Shown: positions 18,973 to 26,963 of the stretch, piece by piece
Layout: each line of letters starts with the position of its first letter
Position numbering within the stretch: position 1 is the stretch's first letter
Assembly: GCA_002104985.1 (NCBI GenBank)
Contig: MCGO01000034.1
Coordinates: forward strand, 310,001-374,000
Direction of reading: 5' to 3'
Length of the DNA: 64,000 bases
Source of the DNA: Rhizoclosmatium globosum
Lineage: Eukaryota > Chytridiomycota > Chytridiomycetes > Chytridiales > Chytriomycetaceae
Position numbers and translations under genes: made by a program
Notes under the pieces: model-generated
Seen by the model: only the letters and a program-made list of their open reading frames with translations
What the model was told of the DNA's origin: nothing
Databases searched by the model: none

Positions 18973-20924
18973 AGGAACTTCTGAAGGGCCTTATCCTCTA
19001 TGAACTTCTTCAAAAGGCTTCTCAAACCATTGATATTCCAGGTTGAGATATTTATGCTCTTAGCTGTGTATCCTCTTTTAGGCTGTTTTGGGACTTTTCT
19101 CAAGTCCTTAACGCTCAACACTTGTTGTTTTGTTTTAGTATCCTTTGCTAAACGTTTTGAAATGTCAGTCATCAATTCGTTAACTGTTCTTTGGTTATCA
19201 TCCATGAAACGTTGAATACTTCTTGAGTATAATCTTTGGAACTCTTTCTTCGCATGAGTTTTTTGTGTGTCTGTCTCTGCTAATGAGTGGAGGATGTAAG
19301 TTTCATACAATGTTTCAAGGGGTGGGTTTTCAATCCCTAGGTCAGAGTTCTGACCCTCGCCCCATTTTTTAATCATTTTCTTCATCCTCGAAGAAATCTC
19401 ACTGAGGTTTATTGTTTCCTCTGGTGTCTTATGGATATCCACTCTGGAGAGTGCATCTGCAACAACTTGTTTCTTTCCAGGAGTGTGGACCAAAGTTATG
19501 TCATAGTTTGCGAGGGAGTAAGCCCATCTTGCAAACCTTCCAGTCAGCTCTCCTCCTTTGAATAAGGGTATCAAAGCTGAGTGGTCCGTATATACAGTCA
19601 CTGGTCTGTCAAACACATAACGGTCGAAACAGTTAATTGCCCAAACAACGGCAAGACCTTCCCGATCTGTGTTTGAGTACCTCTGCTCAACCTCAGTTAG
19701 CATCCGACTAATAAATGCAACTGGTTTTCTCTCACTTGTTTTGTCTTTGCTTTTTGCATAGAGGGCTGCACCCAATGCAGTTCCTGATGCATCACATTCA
19801 ATGATGTATTCTTCATCTTCACCTGGTAAGTAAAGGATCATGTCACTTTTCAGTTTAGAAAGAAGCTCCTTGAAAGCATTCTCACAGGCATCAGTCCACA
19901 ACCATGACTGATCAGCTTTAGTTAACTGGTATAAAGGTGCAGCCACTTGTGCAAAACCTTTAATGAATCTCCTAAAATAGTTTCCAAATCCTAAGAATGA
20001 TTGTAACTGCTTTACAGTTTTTGGACGTGGCCAGTTGCTTAAAGAAGCAATCTTATCTGGGTCGCGTCTAAGTCCATCCTTTGAGATACGGTGTCCTAAG
20101 AATGGTAATTCTGCGTGGAATAGGGCACATTTTGAAGGCTTAATCTTCAAATTGTGGTCATACATCCTTTCAAACACAAGTTCAAGGTGTTTAAAGTGGT
20201 CTTCCTCTGTGTTAGAATAGATAATAACATCATCGATGTAAACAAGTGCAAACTTGTACTTGTAACCTGCTAAAACAGAGTCCATCAATCTTTGGAAAGT
20301 TGGTGGTGAATTTGTCAAACCAAAAGGTAACTTCCTAAATTGGAACAGTCCTTGTGAGGAAATAAAGGCAGTTTTTTCTTTCCCTGTGTCATCCATAGGG
20401 ATCTGCCAGAATCCTTGCAAAAGGTCAATAGAGGAGAAGTAGTGTTTGCCTCCAACAGCATCAAACAACTCTTCAATTTTTGGCAATGGGTATCTATCAG
20501 GTATTGTGATCTCATTAAGTTTTCTGTAGTCGACACAAAAACGCCAAGATCCATCTGACTTCTTAGTCAAGACTACTGGTGCTGAATATTGGGATAAAGA
20601 TGGTTCTATTATTCCATCTTTCAACATCTTTTCTATGTGTTCCCGCAGAATAGCAGTACGTCCTGCTCCTTCTGGGTAAGGTGGTCTATGGGGTACCCTT
20701 GCACCTTCCTTCTCCTGGATGATATGAGCTGGCATTCTCTTAGTACCTGTGACAACATCAGGCTTGAAAATATTTACATATTTTCTTATCAAAGATATCA
20801 GCCTTTCTTTAGTTTCAGGTGTGTAAAGTGAATCCATATGATCCAATTTCATCTTCTTAAGGACTTCTTCATCAGAGCCATACAGCTCTGGTATATAATC
20901 CATTTTTTTCTTCCTTTGAAGCAT
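18969..20924 (-). CDS. Retrotransposon Pol: reverse transcriptase, RNase H and the start of an AP endonuclease
   Basis: 651 codons. RT motifs appear in order: KKSDGSWRFCVDYRKLN (about 121-137), FSSIDLLQGFWQIPM (163-177), LPFGLTNSPPTFQRLMD (199-215) and the catalytic YIDD box (229-232), all typical of Ty3/gypsy. RNase H follows: IIECDASGTALGAALYA, then VYTDHSAL, then VADALSRV. After about 100 residues of charged linker, where a chromovirus would begin integrase, the frame instead reads INISTWNINGLRSLLK, the first motif of exonuclease III/APE1 endonucleases, and stops (TGA overlapping the next ATG). The endonuclease continues in the adjacent frame, so a single Pol polyprotein is likely. Confidence 0.92.
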   Translation of the reverse strand: MLQRKKKMDYIPELYGSDEEVLKKMKLDHMDSLYTPETKERLISLIRKYVNIFKPDVVTGTKRMPAHIIQEKEGARVPHRPPYPEGAGRTAILREHIEKMLKDGIIEPSLSQYSAPVVLTKKSDGSWRFCVDYRKLNEITIPDRYPLPKIEELFDAVGGKHYFSSIDLLQGFWQIPMDDTGKEKTAFISSQGLFQFRKLPFGLTNSPPTFQRLMDSVLAGYKYKFALVYIDDVIIYSNTEEDHFKHLELVFERMYDHNLKIKPSKCALFHAELPFLGHRISKDGLRRDPDKIASLSNWPRPKTVKQLQSFLGFGNYFRRFIKGFAQVAAPLYQLTKADQSWLWTDACENAFKELLSKLKSDMILYLPGEDEEYIIECDASGTALGAALYAKSKDKTSERKPVAFISRMLTEVEQRYSNTDREGLAVVWAINCFDRYVFDRPVTVYTDHSALIPLFKGGELTGRFARWAYSLANYDITLVHTPGKKQVVADALSRVDIHKTPEETINLSEISSRMKKMIKKWGEGQNSDLGIENPPLETLYETYILHSLAETDTQKTHAKKEFQRLYSRSIQRFMDDNQRTVNELMTDISKRLAKDTKTKQQVLSVKDLRKVPKQPKRGYTAKSINISTWNINGLRSLLKKFIEDKALQKFL

Positions 20925-21192
20925 CCTTTGTGGGATGGGAGTTCATAATAGAGTTACCCTCCTCTTGTAATTCCTCCATTGCGTCAACAAAAGTTTCTTC
21001 AGTGACATTGAGTCCTTTAATAAACTCTTTATCCTTGTTCATGCGCTCTTTCCAGAGGCGTGTCTTTTCTTGCAAACGTGTTTGCTTCTTACTTAAGGCT
21101 TTGTGAAGCTTTATTTCTTCTTTAGGTTCATTAATAGATTGAGCCCTTCTCTCAATTATGTCATCTGCCATTTTATCAACATTAGCCATCAA
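20872..21192 (-). CDS. Retrotransposon linker ORF between protease and reverse transcriptase
   Basis: 106 codons in the same frame as ORF3, starting seven codons after its TGA. The sequence is charged and helical (KEEIKLHKALSKKQTRLQEK; FVDAMEELQEEGNS). It runs into an A7 run at about 20904-20910; removing one A (or a +1 shift) joins it directly to the reverse-transcriptase frame, whose own first ATG is at 20924. It most likely represents the N-terminal part of Pol rather than a separate protein. Confidence 0.6.
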   Translation of the reverse strand: MMANVDKMADDIIERRAQSINEPKEEIKLHKALSKKQTRLQEKTRLWKERMNKDKEFIKGLNVTEETFVDAMEELQEEGNSIMNSHPTKDASKEEKNGLYTRAVWL

Positions 21193-21213
21193 TCGGCGGA
21201 AGTCTCGGTGTGT

Positions 21214-23094
21214 TCACACAGGTTTCTGCTTGATTGATTTCAAAAATGTATTTAAGTTACTGCGATCTTTAAACATATCGCGATTCATCTTTATAGAATC
21301 CACCGGATCAATAAAGAATTGATCTAAGTCATATCCCTCATACGCATCAAGTAACTCTGCGTCATAATAGACATCAAGGTTTTCATCATCTATGTCAGAA
21401 TCACTATTATCCAATGGTGTTTCAATTGAATCAAATTCATCAACTAAGACTGGGGAGACCTGTTGATGGTTCTCCTGATCAGAGTACGGTTTCCCTGTCT
21501 CCAAACAGTGTAGGAATGATTGGTTATCTACCGGATTGTGTAATCCAGCCATCATTGCAAAGTGGATCAAGGTATCTTGGTCATTCTCATCAATTGTGGA
21601 AGGGACATCCAGTATGGGTGTATTGGCACTTAACAAGACTTCAGCCAAAGGGAAACCTGCATGAAGCTTGATCTTTTCAGATCCTACATAAGTTACTTCC
21701 AACGGCACTTCGCCATTAGCAATATCTTCCGTAGTGTATACAGTTCTTGCAACAAGAATGCCTTTTTCTGGTAATCCCGAAAGAGTTTGTGCGATACAAT
21801 TTTCAAAGACTTTACTCTTTGGTATAAGTCGGTCAGTTTTGACTTTGACTCTATATCTCATAGATGGTACTAAGGTCATAGTTTTAGTAACACTCAAACG
21901 TGCATTCTCACTAGGTGTATATGTGGCAAAGTACTTTAAGGGGACACTAAGCCGTTTACCACTCTTCAGTGGGGGACCATAGAAGAGTCTATCAATTGAG
22001 AAACAGATGTCCATGTTGAACTGTTTACATTGAGGTGTTCCTAAAATAACATCTCGAGGAAGTCCTGGAACTACAGAAAACTTCACAGTTTTCGCAATTG
22101 CTTTGCTTCCTCCCAGGTACACTTTAATATAGCAGTAGCCAACTATTGTCATTGATCCAGCAACTCCTCTTGTCTGGTGCAATGTGGTGTATTTGAATAA
22201 CACAGGTTGATCCTTCATGCTTTCATAAAAAGCAAGGGAAATAGAGGAATGGTTGGCTCCAGTGTCTACTAAAGTATCCTCAACATAGATACTTCCAATG
22301 TAAGTGCTAATTGTAGCCACTTTATAGATTCGACTATCACCATCCTCATCTTCAGTGGTATATGTGAAGAGGGGTCTGTATCGTCTGTAATCACAGCCGG
22401 GATTATTACAGAGCTCTGCTTGAGCAAAGGAGTCATCTTCAAAGAGGCCAGTAACTACTTCATCGAAGCTGACCTTCGGTGTTACTTTCTTTATAGGGTT
22501 AAATTTTACCACTTGAGGTATTTTTCGAGTGAAATACGCTGGACCCTCTCCACTTCTGTGGTTTGGTTCAGAATGGTCCTCACATACTGTTGATTCAGGT
22601 ACAGCTGACCAGCGGTGCCTGTGTTCCAAGTTTCCAATTTGAAAGGTGAATGCCTGTGACGCAGGGTCAACAGTCTCCATTGAGGACAGTTCTGTGCTAT
22701 ACCTGGGTATTTGGTACAATGGAGTTTCGATTAAAACATTGTTTTTATTAAACTCCAACTCAATAGATGATACTGAAGGTGTCAGGACACTCAAAACTTC
22801 AACAAAAGGTAAAGATTCTGGGAAATTTGGAATAATATTAGGCGTAAAAATAGTAACAGGAAACAAGTCTGTAGTAGAGTCTGACGCTTCATTGACCTGT
22901 AGGATTTCATGATTAGAAGAATTAATGCAGGTATTTGTTTCATTACCACTTTTCTCGCGCATCATCTCACGAAATCTTTCAGCCAATGGGCAGTCAGCAT
23001 GACCATGGCCATATTCATGGCACAGGCTACACTTGAATCCTTTCATATCTCCACGCAACGCAGTTTTGAAGCGAGTCCGATCGGCGGCAGTCAT
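21214..23094 (-). CDS. Retrotransposon ORF3: CCHC zinc knuckle and retropepsin-like protease
   Basis: 626 codons. A CX2CX4HX4C knuckle sits at residues 22-35 (CSLCHEYGHGHADC), normally the C-terminal part of Gag, so ORF2 and ORF3 together look like a split Gag-Pro. The aspartic protease active site is at 277-279 (VDTGANHSS), followed by the flap-like GVAGSMTIVGYC and the LPRDVILGTPQ block (the ILG motif of retropepsins). The C-terminal 150 residues are acidic and unassigned (DSDIDDENLDVYYDAELLDA). The frame ends in TGA at 21214-21212 but continues open in the same frame into the next linker. Readthrough, a mutation or an internal start could each connect it to pol. Confidence 0.85.
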   Translation of the reverse strand: MTAADRTRFKTALRGDMKGFKCSLCHEYGHGHADCPLAERFREMMREKSGNETNTCINSSNHEILQVNEASDSTTDLFPVTIFTPNIIPNFPESLPFVEVLSVLTPSVSSIELEFNKNNVLIETPLYQIPRYSTELSSMETVDPASQAFTFQIGNLEHRHRWSAVPESTVCEDHSEPNHRSGEGPAYFTRKIPQVVKFNPIKKVTPKVSFDEVVTGLFEDDSFAQAELCNNPGCDYRRYRPLFTYTTEDEDGDSRIYKVATISTYIGSIYVEDTLVDTGANHSSISLAFYESMKDQPVLFKYTTLHQTRGVAGSMTIVGYCYIKVYLGGSKAIAKTVKFSVVPGLPRDVILGTPQCKQFNMDICFSIDRLFYGPPLKSGKRLSVPLKYFATYTPSENARLSVTKTMTLVPSMRYRVKVKTDRLIPKSKVFENCIAQTLSGLPEKGILVARTVYTTEDIANGEVPLEVTYVGSEKIKLHAGFPLAEVLLSANTPILDVPSTIDENDQDTLIHFAMMAGLHNPVDNQSFLHCLETGKPYSDQENHQQVSPVLVDEFDSIETPLDNSDSDIDDENLDVYYDAELLDAYEGYDLDQFFIDPVDSIKMNRDMFKDRSNLNTFLKSIKQKPV

Positions 23095-26033
23095 GTTGTG
23101 GGTTTCTTTGGAGAGTTGAGCACTAACAGCGGCATGTCAACATCAGAAAGTAAGGTAGCTCGTTCTTTCTTGGGATCCACATTAAACTGTCGGTTTGATG
23201 GTTTCCGTTCGCGCTCAACCTCTCGTTCGCGACTTTGTTCGCGTGCTTGAAACCTGGACGTTCGCTCGACAAGGGTAGCTACGTCAGATGCAACACTGCG
23301 AACAGTATTCTCAAGACCCTTTTTCCAAGCCTCGGTGTTACCACTTTCGTCGTCAGAGTCGCTGTTCATTCCTTTTTTCTTTGCCAAAAATTCAACGATG
23401 TCATCAAGTTTAACAGAAGAATCCCGGTAATCCTTCTCCACTCCCGCTGAATTTTTAATTGGTCCATTAACAACGGCTCTCCACTTGCTAGGATGAGACT
23501 TTGACAGAGCCGTCATGAAAACTGAACGAAGTTCGTTTGATGTCAATTTGTAAGAACCAAGTTGTTGGTTTTCTGTAACTAATTCTAGACAGGCAACACG
23601 TGCATTGTTTCCATTAATAGCGAAATTACGAATGGCTTCAGCTCGAGTGGCCATAGACAAATCAGTAGATACTAGAATTTTCCAGTTTTTCTCAAAATTA
23701 GCCCACGTAGAGTCAGTTTCCAATGCGTCGCGGAAAGTTTCCATTTTCTTTCCTTTAGAGTACTGGAATAGAGGGACGATGGCCGACATTAAGTCGTCGG
23801 GTGATTGGAACTTTGGGGTCAATCCCGTTGCAAACCGCGTTTTCAAGTCATTAATTAGGTTGTAGAAACGATGAGGTTTTGAAGGATCAATGGGAGTACT
23901 TTTAATTCGATCCTTAGCTTCAACCCATTCACTTTGGCGGTCCAATCGAAGACCAATAGTTTCAATACTCGTAGAGAGGGTAATTGGGTCAATCATTTTG
24001 GACTCAATCTTATAAAAACCGTCGTCCAAGATGTCGCGGGCCGATGCGGCTATTCCAACAGCCTGTTTACTAATGTCCGTCAAGGTCAAGACCTTGTTCT
24101 CAGGTACACTCGCAAACAAATTTTTGATCAATTTTAAATAATTATCAGGAGTATATCCCGCGAGTGACAAACTAAAGTACGTGTTTAGGGCGTCATACAC
24201 GAGACTCTTGATGTCGGAATCCATGACTTCAGTGATCCCGTCGTCCTCATACATCCGTGTATCTGCTTTAAGAAGAACGTATCTTTTACCAGTGCCCAGG
24301 TCAACGGTGATGGTTCCAGGTTTTGCGACTGGTATTTGGCTTTTACTAATGAGTACGATCGATATTAGAAGAGCAAGGACCAGGCTGAAAACAATTATAT
24401 ACAGCGATACCTTCTTGTTGTCATGCCACTCATTGTGATTATTTGCACTGACTGGTAATGCGAAGAAGAGGATTCCGAGCAAGGAAATGTCAAGGGTTGG
24501 AATTGTCGCTTGACGTTCTCTTCTTTCGAGGCACGAGGTCCGGACCCATACAACCAAAACACTTAACATATTGACAAGGAGTACTCTAACTTTATTCGAA
24601 CTGAAAAACAAAAGAGAAAGTATACAACACGAAAGTCCTTTAGCGTTCGCTATGGTAGCCACGGCTGTTACGGTTGGATTGTTGACGAAGTCCTGTAACT
24701 TGAACGTACAATAGATGTTAGAGAGAGTATCACTCCAACTTAACAACTTACTATTAAAGGTTTCCAGGATATTAGGCTTTTGACGCTTCTGGAACTTGCG
24801 GTAGGCTTTATCAGCCCTCGCTTGATCCTTATGGAGTTCTTCGTTCTTAACATGAGTAGACCTTCCGGCGATTGCGGCAGCTCCAAGCTCGGCAGCAACG
24901 GCGGGAGCCATCACATGGATTCCCGATGCCATCTTGAACTGGAACAGGTTTTGCATCGCTTTGAACCCAGCGAAGTCCATGGCTGTAGCGGATCTCTGGA
25001 GTGCCTGGTTTCTGAAGAAGGCGTCTCCTAAAGGACAAAGTCCGTTAGTAACAACGTCGGTACCCAAACAAGGGGGTAAAATCGTGTATAGACACGAGGA
25101 CATCAGTGATAACCACTGGATACAACAGTCGAAGCTCGACTGGGAAGACGCGGTGTACGCGAAACCAAATAAAATAAATAACATCGCTACACTCAGAACT
25201 CCTCCAACCCAAACTAACAAAAAGGGATAAGACGACTTACTCGTTTTGCGAGACTCTTCCTTAGTAGGCGTAGCCGTCGAAGTCGTGGTGGCTCGTTTAT
25301 CGGCTGGCAGAGGCAGTGGTGTTTCGTCGATAGGTTCGCCATCGGAGTCGAGGACCACAGTCGCATCCCTTTGGCGCTTCCTGCTACTGTAGAGGTCGTC
25401 GAGCTCTTGTTGAGTAGAATCCAAGGTAGCTGCGTATGACTGAAGGTGCTCCTCCTGCACTTTGACTTTAGTTTTCAAGACACTAACTTGCTCCCGTAGC
25501 GCCTTGCAGTTGGTTTCAAAGAACCCGATCTCGTCCAGCGCCTTTTCGTTGTCTTTGATGGCGTCCGCTAGGGCATCTTTCTTGAGTTTGTAAGACGCGT
25601 AAGTATCCTCGAATTTCTTGATGTTCTTCTTATTTTCTTTCTTCAAGCTTTCGAGAGCAACTTCCAGCGTTTCGGCTTTGGCTTCGGCGGCAACAAGACG
25701 TTCGTTGTTCAAGTCCAATGTTTTGTCCTTGAGGTCGATCATGGCGATGGTTTCGGAGAGGTTCTTGCGGAGTGTTTGTATCTCCTTATTCTTAACGTCA
25801 ATTTGGTCTTCTAGGGACGGCTCCATGTCAACGTCTTCGTCTTCGACGGGACTATCGTCGGCAGATTGCGATACGTCGGTGGCGTCTGGCTCCAATGAGG
25901 TGTGGTCTTCGTCGATGCCGTCTTCAAGTTCCTTTTCGGTGTAGAGGCGGTCGGCTCGAACGGCTCCTTTGGCTCCCAAAACAGGAGAGGCTGGCACGGT
26001 ATCGGCAGTCATGAGGTCTTCGGTAGTAGACAT
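23091..26033 (-). CDS. Retrotransposon ORF2: coiled coil, membrane segments and Gag-like region (unspliced reading)
   Basis: One open frame of 980 codons. Residues 1-230 are acidic and coiled-coil-like (heptads with KNKEIQTLRKNLSETIAMID). Two hydrophobic regions follow: one beginning YPFLLVWVGGVLSVAMLFIL and another, VSLYIIVFSLVLALLISIVL. The C-terminal third looks like a Gag capsid: LINDLKTRFATGL, MSAIVPLFQYSKGKKMETF and FLAKKKGMNSDSDDESG, then an Arg/Glu-rich segment. Two good spliceosomal introns lie inside the frame (25240-25028 and 24751-24693), so the full frame can only come from unspliced RNA. The stop overlaps the next start as ATGA (23094-23091), compatible with termination-reinitiation, frameshifting or a one-base error. 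Membrane segments in a Gag precursor are unusual. Confidence 0.7.
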   Translation of the reverse strand: MSTTEDLMTADTVPASPVLGAKGAVRADRLYTEKELEDGIDEDHTSLEPDATDVSQSADDSPVEDEDVDMEPSLEDQIDVKNKEIQTLRKNLSETIAMIDLKDKTLDLNNERLVAAEAKAETLEVALESLKKENKKNIKKFEDTYASYKLKKDALADAIKDNEKALDEIGFFETNCKALREQVSVLKTKVKVQEEHLQSYAATLDSTQQELDDLYSSRKRQRDATVVLDSDGEPIDETPLPLPADKRATTTSTATPTKEESRKTSKSSYPFLLVWVGGVLSVAMLFILFGFAYTASSQSSFDCCIQWLSLMSSCLYTILPPCLGTDVVTNGLCPLGDAFFRNQALQRSATAMDFAGFKAMQNLFQFKMASGIHVMAPAVAAELGAAAIAGRSTHVKNEELHKDQARADKAYRKFQKRQKPNILETFNSKLLSWSDTLSNIYCTFKLQDFVNNPTVTAVATIANAKGLSCCILSLLFFSSNKVRVLLVNMLSVLVVWVRTSCLERRERQATIPTLDISLLGILFFALPVSANNHNEWHDNKKVSLYIIVFSLVLALLISIVLISKSQIPVAKPGTITVDLGTGKRYVLLKADTRMYEDDGITEVMDSDIKSLVYDALNTYFSLSLAGYTPDNYLKLIKNLFASVPENKVLTLTDISKQAVGIAASARDILDDGFYKIESKMIDPITLSTSIETIGLRLDRQSEWVEAKDRIKSTPIDPSKPHRFYNLINDLKTRFATGLTPKFQSPDDLMSAIVPLFQYSKGKKMETFRDALETDSTWANFEKNWKILVSTDLSMATRAEAIRNFAINGNNARVACLELVTENQQLGSYKLTSNELRSVFMTALSKSHPSKWRAVVNGPIKNSAGVEKDYRDSSVKLDDIVEFLAKKKGMNSDSDDESGNTEAWKKGLENTVRSVASDVATLVERTSRFQAREQSREREVERERKPSNRQFNVDPKKERATLLSDVDMPLLVLNSPKKPTT
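24640..26033 (-). CDS. Alternative spliced product of retrotransposon ORF2 (inferred)
   Basis: Exons 26033-25241, 25027-24752 and 24692-24640 join in frame to 373 codons. Intron 1 (213 nt) has GTAAGT, the perfect branch site TACTAAC about 20 nt before the end, and TTTAG. Intron 2 (59 nt) has GTAAGT, CTCTAAC and TTACAG. Splicing removes the first membrane segment and ends the protein soon after in a basic tail (RLRQQSNRNSRGYHSER). Intron 1 is a multiple of three and lacks stops, like an exitron; intron 2 is not, so splicing it switches frame to the stop at 24642-24640. The product is a soluble coiled-coil protein without the Gag-like region. The splice sites are seen in the sequence; that both forms are made is inference. 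Confidence 0.6.
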
Positions 26034-26276
26034 GGTGAGTTGTTATTGAATTACAAGTTGGGATTAACAGTGAATGTCAGGACCTGTCTTAAATGGCCTC
26101 CCATGTCAATCTTGGACAAATCGATGACGGTCGAGACTTCTGATCGTCGCGTTTACTACTATCTCAATTCGGATATTTCGTCCTTAGATCGATTTGAATC
26201 TTCAAAGTTACAACTAATAAACAGTCTTAAATGCCAATTGGTTCAATATTCACAAGATTTACTAACTTCGGCTTTA

Positions 26277-26765
26277 TTAGATTATATTGTTTCCGATGTT
26301 CTTCAAACAAACGAACATCGTCTCAAAGAAGTACTGAAGTTCCCATTCCTCTTCACTGATCAAGTCCGGGATATCAGCGAAAGGATCTTCACCGTCTTCG
26401 ACCAGTTCTGGTGGCTCTGTGGATACATCCGAAAGAGCGTCAGCGTCCTCTTGAGTGGAAGTATCATCGAGTTCGTTTGAATTAGCAATTATTCCATTTT
26501 CGGTTCCATAAAGAATAAAAGATTCTAGTTCACGATTCCTTTGGTTGTTGTGTGAGATCTCCAAATAGCGTCGAAAGACATGGTTAGTTTCGTCGTTGTC
26601 GAATAAGCTCTCGGTCGGTAAGAATGGTAGTGATATGGTCCAAAACACATCAGCGAGGTCAATTGGAGGTATAAACATGTTGGTTGAATTGATTTCCTCA
26701 ACTAGAGTGTGAAGGTCTGGACCTTTCATTCTCAATGATAATCTCACCCAAAACTTAAAGTTCAC
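26277..26765 (-). CDS. Retrotransposon ORF1, small acidic protein
   Basis: First ORF after the 5' LTR, 162 codons. The N terminus is hydrophobic/basic (MNFKFWVRLSLRMKG), followed by LHTLVEEINS and a Pro/Leu segment. The second half is strongly acidic (DDTSTQEDADALSDVSTEPP; EDGEDPFADIPDLISEEEW). I recognise no domain. The last dozen codons (after EEEWELQ) look non-coding in composition and a GTACTT donor-like site lies there, so the true 3' end may be spliced. A plus-strand ORF overlaps its end (see findings). Accessory proteins are not standard in Ty3/gypsy elements. Confidence 0.55.
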   Translation of the reverse strand: MNFKFWVRLSLRMKGPDLHTLVEEINSTNMFIPPIDLADVFWTISLPFLPTESLFDNDETNHVFRRYLEISHNNQRNRELESFILYGTENGIIANSNELDDTSTQEDADALSDVSTEPPELVEDGEDPFADIPDLISEEEWELQYFFETMFVCLKNIGNNII

Positions 26766-26963
26766 TCAAACTTCGTTTATTGAAACTCGAAATACGAGAA
26801 TAAATATATAATTAAGGTGTACTTACCTTATAGCTCAGGTATAAGCCTGATTTCCTCAATACTCAATGGTATTGGTTTCAACAATCCTAAGATTGGAATA
26901 GACCTCCAACGTCTAGTAAATGAACTGATTCCAACAGTTCCACTTTTGAATTGGGCCCCCCTC

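Noticed and set aside
16094..24438. Many plus-strand ORFs of 60-110 codons within the retrotransposon
   Set aside because: Shadows of the long minus-strand gag-pol frames with no motif of their own.
25902..26102. First third of a 192-codon plus-strand ORF
   Set aside because: It runs opposite the clear coding start of ORF2 (minus strand); only the later part from 26103 was kept as a possible antisense ORF.
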